From Microcebus murinus (Eukaryota > Chordata > Mammalia > Primates > Cheirogaleidae), in the NCBI RefSeq assembly GCF_040939455.1, contig NC_134107.1, positions 15,067,537 to 15,131,536 on the forward strand: a DNA stretch of 64,000 nucleotides. Direction: 5' to 3'. The position numbers and the translations under genes were made by a program. Shown one piece after another: positions 60,045 through 64,000 of this stretch; the first letter of the stretch is position 1; every line of letters starts with the position of its first letter. The notes under the pieces are model-generated. The model worked only from the letters and a program-made list of their open reading frames with translations. It searched no databases and was not told the origin of the DNA.

Positions 60045-60370
60045 CCAAACCCATTGTTACTCCCTAAACTTTACACAGAAATTCTCCAACAGTCACAGAA
60101 AACTCACGTCTAGAAACCACTTTTCTATCTTTAGCATTTTCAGCAGGGATGCAACCCCCTCACTGTCTTCAGAGTAAAGTCCAAATTCTTTAGTAGGATA
60201 TATAAGGCCTTTTCTGAACTGCTCCATGAGCTTGTTCTCAACTTCATCCTGGCCACTCTTCGGTTTGGGGACCCATGCCATGACTCACCAGACTGGTGGA
60301 GTCCCCACTCCTTGTTCTCCTAACATCCTGTGCATAATTCTTATCACAATGTATTCTAACTTTGATTTTC
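60045..60370 (+). mobile_element. L2 LINE fragment
   Basis: 'cttcagagtaaagtccaaat' with 'gtaggatatataaggccttt' and 'gaactgctccatgagctt' matches the L2 ORF2 3' region. Confidence 0.6.
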
Positions 60371-60764
60371 AGGACTGGCTCTAAAGCCAATGTTAGTTCC
60401 CAGAAGTCAAGGAATTCATTTCTGTACGTCCAGGGTCAATCCTGTGCTGGGGCAGAGAGACATTCGATGCAATCAAGAATGGGAGGATGGGTGGGTGAGA
60501 CCCAGACCCTGCCAAGGGAGGGAGAAGGGAAAGAGCAGGGCGGGCGGGGGGAGGGACACCATATTCAGCCTCCACGCCCCTTTATGGCTTTTGAAGAAAT
60601 CACTTAAGCAAAACAACATCATTACCCTGCATTATACTTGTTCAGGGTCCCAAGGATTAAGTTCTGCTCTCTCAGGTCCAGGCTTAGGCAAAGCGGGGGT
60701 CCCCCCAGCTTAGATCTTCACGCCCGATCACCTGATCCTGCTGAGCCACCATCACAGAGGAAGC

Positions 60765-60930
60765 CAGGACTCTAGTGCCCCACCGGCCCTCAGGCTCCGG
60801 GGGCGGTGATGGTGTCCAACGGCAGCCGCGTCTTCCTGTGCGCCTGCGCGCTCGCTCAGGGCGGGGCTGCGGGAGAGCATACTGCGCAGACTCAGTAGGG
60901 CTCTGCCGGTCACGTGATTGGAGTCCTTTT
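60765..60930. promoter_or_regulatory. Small CpG island, likely promoter
   Basis: About 165 bp with some 17 CpGs by eye, the densest in the window. It contains a GC box (GGGCGGGGC), NRF1-like words (TGCGCCTGCGCGC, CTGCGCAG) and CGGTCACGTGATTGG, an E-box CACGTG next to an inverted CCAAT box. It lies 2.7 kb upstream of the MS4A13 start codon. A 30-codon plus-strand frame starts in it (MVSNGSRVF…) but ends at a TAG. It may serve MS4A13, a divergent non-coding RNA, or both. Confidence 0.6.
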
Positions 60931-61112
60931 CGTTGTCTCTAGACATGGCTTTTCTACATCTAGTTTCTGAGATTTTCTTGTAGGTGCGTTTCTTATACAC
61001 ACGCCCACTGCAGGGTGACTAGGATCACTGATGAAAAGTCAGTACTTCTCCTTTTCGGACCACAAAGAAAAATTTGGGCCACACGTGCAGTTTAGATGGT
61101 CTGAATATTTGA

Positions 61113-61200
61113 TTTCGAACTCCTGACCTTGAGCAATCCACCCGCCTCCTTGGCCTCCCAGAGTGCTGGGATTACAGGCGTGAGCCACCGTGCCCGGCCT
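61113..61200 (-). mobile_element. Alu 5' fragment without 3' end or tail
   Basis: 88 bp equal to the first ~88 nt of an Alu in reverse orientation, ending 'gtgagccaccgtgcccggcc'. A direct repeat GTCTGAATATTTGA flanks it (61,099-61,112 and 61,201-61,214), indicating a true insertion rather than a deletion remnant. There is no A tail. Confidence 0.85.
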
Positions 61201-61214
61201 GTCTGAATATTTGA

Positions 61215-62061
61215 AAAAGGCAAATAGCTGAGTCAGTGGCTCACTTTTTCCCCCCTTTAAACGTAAGTAACAAAAGAAGGAAATTAATGAAGAGTAATAT
61301 TTAGCAAGGCGCCAGGATGACTTTTAGATACATTTGCTGAGATAAGTTTACCTTTCAAGTTATACATGGCCTTAGTTTTCTATTTGATGTAGACAGTAGT
61401 TCAAACAATGTTTACGAAGAGGTGTGTAAAGAAGTAAAGGTAGCAGCTAGAATCATATCTGAGAATGAGGTTGAGGAAGTGGGGAAAAAAAAAACCTCAA
61501 GTAAACAATGTGATCTTTAACTGACGAGTATAGACCATCCTGTTAGTGCAACTATCAGGCCTTATTGAGGTGTTAAAGTATGGAGAGCAGTTACTGAATG
61601 TCATGAATACTCATTTATTCCTGTAAAATTTAAATTGCCATGTGGAAAGGTTAAAATTCTGTAAATATTTAGTGAATGTTAGCCAGTGAGTAAAACATTG
61701 AAAACACAAAACTGATTTTCCTTTAAAAAATAAGGAAAATTTTATAGTGCCTCCATCACCTTTATTTGCAAAAGCCAAATTATGAGTGTGTATTAAAGCC
61801 ACCAATAGCTTCTATGATTTTTTTTTTAGAGCCTGAAAAATCAACTACAAACTGAGCAACTTTATTTTTAGCATCACAGCTAACTTCCTTACATTGGGAC
61901 ACCAAAGTCCCCTCAAATAAAAGAAAACAGATGCCCAGGTTCTTTTAAAGTCTTTACATTTTGTATTCGTCAGTATATCATTGAGGGTATTAGTTTTATT
62001 CTTGTAAATGAAAATGTAGCACTTCATTTTCTAACATTAGTATTCTTTTTGATTTACTTAC
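61215..62061. other. Nothing recognised
   Basis: Unassigned upstream DNA. Minus-strand frames at 61,611-62,027 are unremarkable. Confidence 0.45.
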
Positions 62062-62102
62062 CTTATTAGCAGAGAGGGCTTTGACATTAAGCATTCTATG
62101 TG
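62062..62102 (-). other. Candidate non-coding exon upstream of MS4A13
   Basis: A strong acceptor (TTTCTCTTTCTATAG) is followed 41 nt later by a strong donor (AAG|GTAAGTAAA) on the minus strand. This could be a 5' UTR exon of MS4A13 spliced to 58.1 kb, or chance. No coding evidence. Confidence 0.3.
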
Positions 62103-63179
62103 CTATAGAAAGAGAAACTCACTTCAGTGTGTTTTCAACCTCAAGGTTATAAATTTAGGAGAATCAAAGTAGAAAGAGCCAGTTGTGATGAGATGGACCC
62201 TTATTGTAACTTGCTGCCAAGACCAGTTGATTGTGAAGGAAGCGATTTATCTTTTCATTTAAGGTATAGTTAACCGTCTCTGGAAATTATCTTGGATTTG
62301 ACATTTTCTTGAACAGGGACCAGATTCTGAATACAGTATAAACATAGGCAAGAATAGAAGAGTTAGCCAAAATATGAGACAGGCACAGATCCTTGGCAAT
62401 TCTTAATTCCTCTGATAATATCACTGATCAGTAAATCAACATTGATTTTTCTCTGATGTCTACAACCTATCTGGAAATTCAGAATTCACTTCATTTTAAT
62501 TTTTTTCTTTGGTTGTTAAAAATTCTGTAGCTTCTAACAATGAAAAGGCAACCAACCAATCATGGTTTGACATCCAACAGGACTTACTTTTTAATCTTTG
62601 TCATCTTAAATATTTCTCCATGTTGTTAATTTCCCTTGAATTGGTTCCCAGGGTACAAAAGATGTTAAGAGAAAATGTGCTGGAACCAATGTGCCTCATA
62701 TAATGTTGTTAAAACCATTGGAATTGTGTTTTAAATTACATGATTTCAGTACTAATAGCATTCTTTTCTCCCAGAGACCTTGTTGTCTGTAAGCCCTGAT
62801 AAAATAACTTTTCCAAATTGCTATAAGGAGTTTCCTTTTACACAGGAGAAAACAATTAGAACACCAGGGTGTTCTAATAATAAAAATAAAAATAAATCTA
62901 TGTGGACTGTGGAAGCTAAGCAATGGAGTTCATTGTAGAAATGCAATATGTATATATATATATAAAAAGTATAATCTATATGCATATATGTATACACATA
63001 GATGTATGCAAATATACATATGCAGATTTCAGTTCTCATATAGTTACCATATCACTTAAATATTATTCTTTAATAAAATGCTGATTAATAGTTTAAAATT
63101 ATTTCTTTTTTTTTTTTTGCGTTTACTATACCAAGGTGGTATGTTCAGTGTCTTACATTGCTTATTTTATTTAAAATTC
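62103..63179. other. Nothing recognised
   Basis: Contains a short (TA)n stretch at 62,950-62,965. No gene signal. Confidence 0.45.
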
Positions 63180-63545
63180 ACAACATTGCTATGATTGTTA
63201 TTTTCATTTTAACAGATGAGAATATGGAGGCTTAAGGAAATTAAGGGTCTTGTCCATGGTCACATAGCTTATGAATATTAGAGTTGAGATTCTGACTCCA
63301 GTAATGTAAATCTAGTTCCAGAATCTGTACCCTGTCCCCTCATTTTTATTCTCTAAGTCTCCTTCTGGAAGGGCTCTGCTTTGTGACTGTCCTGGAATTG
63401 CGTAAAGAACACTGTTAAAGAAATCACAAGGTCTAGGGATGGTTCCCAGCTCCAGTTCTGGCTGTGTGTACTCCACTGTACTACTCTTTGACTTCATTTC
63501 TCACCTGTAAAATTAGGGTCTTTAACTAGGCATTGTAGCGTTGTT
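63180..63545. repeat. MIR-like SINE remnants
   Basis: 'attttaacagatgagaatat' with 'ggtcacatagcttatgaata' (63,210-63,280) resembles a MIR in one orientation, and 'tttctcacctgtaaaattag' (63,496) a MIR in the other. Confidence 0.45.
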
Positions 63546-63931
63546 TCAAGTGGCGTTGGTCAAAAAGTCCATACTATATTCACAAGTGTTACTAAATACT
63601 TGGGAGAGTTGGAAGAGTTGTGAAATATAAAGTCAAATTGTGAATAAGGTTTAAACTGGGTAGAGACCCCTTGGGAGCATGTGTGGTGAAAAAGATTGAA
63701 TGACACTCCTTGAGCACTGCTGAGCTGATAGAATTGAGTAAACAGCTACTGGTTTTTAAGAGTGAAGCTAGGTAACTGAGGAGTGGAGATGAGGAGAGTT
63801 AGGAAAGAAGAGCAAACAGTTAAATGTTATAAACTACCTTAGAGAAAAATAGCCCAGAGAGAGGATGACTTTGTTTTAAATGCAAAATGAAGGCAGAAGG
63901 ACAAAATTCAGCCAGTTTTTAAAAATCACTG
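63546..63931. other. Nothing recognised
   Basis: Unassigned. Confidence 0.45.
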
Positions 63932-63980
<49 letters not shown>

Positions 63981-63990
63981 CGCACACACA
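63932..63990. repeat. (CA)n microsatellite
   Basis: About 20 CA repeats then TATATA and more CA at the right edge. Confidence 0.97.
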
Positions 63991-64000
63991 AGTCCTCTCC

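Noticed and set aside
60810..60899. 30-codon frame starting in the CpG island
   Set aside because: Ends at a stop inside the island without a good donor; no family match.

Overview
The window is nuclear DNA of a mammal, very probably a strepsirrhine (lemur-like) primate. The dimeric Alu elements at 32.2 and 57.0 kb carry the AT-rich middle block and 3' half typical of lemuriform Alus. The youngest LINE-1 copies end in a 3' UTR type seen in lemurs, and ancient MIR, L2, MaLR and hAT relics shared by placental mammals lie between them. There is no bacterial or phage content, no CRISPR array, and no tRNA or rRNA gene.

Genes. Two members of the MS4A (membrane-spanning 4-domains A) family lie on the minus strand, head to tail. 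The first is MS4A13, with coding exons at 58,090-58,040, 55,633-55,493, 51,706-51,650, 50,652-50,533 and 49,232-49,137; all junctions are GT-AG and phase 0. Its last coding exon was not found. The second starts near 20.2 kb (coding exons 20,165-20,115, 14,012-13,869 and 775-719) and runs off the left edge. It has the same exon plan (17, 48 and 19 codons, against 17, 47 and 19 in MS4A13) but I cannot assign it to a named paralogue. Its place downstream of MS4A13 makes a functional counterpart of a gene lost or pseudogenised in human a real possibility. Each gene has a small CpG-dense patch 1.6 to 2.7 kb upstream of its first coding exon (about 21.9 kb and 60.8 kb).

Repeats. Most of the rest is transposable elements. 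1.7-8.5 kb: a sense LINE-1 containing a 5'-truncated cyclophilin A (PPIA) retropseudogene and a nested L1 3' end, followed by a second L1 tail. 10.4-11.9 kb: another L1. 15.3-18.4 kb: older antisense L1s with a 270 bp pyrimidine tract. 23.4-26.3 kb: antisense L1s including a twin-primed (5'-inverted) copy with a 17 bp target duplication. 26.5-41.5 kb: a near full-length antisense L1 with about six tandem ~138 bp monomers in its 5' UTR. Inside its ORF1 sits an 8.6 kb class II (betaretrovirus-like) endogenous provirus at 31,031-39,628, itself interrupted in env by an Alu. 41.5-64 kb: L2 and CR1-clade fossils, a Tc1/mariner-like DNA element, hAT fragments, Alus and the MS4A13 exons.

The provirus is defective in every gene by stops and frameshifts, and its LTRs differ by roughly a tenth by eye. 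It is an old, silent relic. Nothing here looks like a new multi-gene system. The items most worth follow-up are the unassigned MS4A gene, the CpG patches, the L1 monomer array and several unusual retroposition products.
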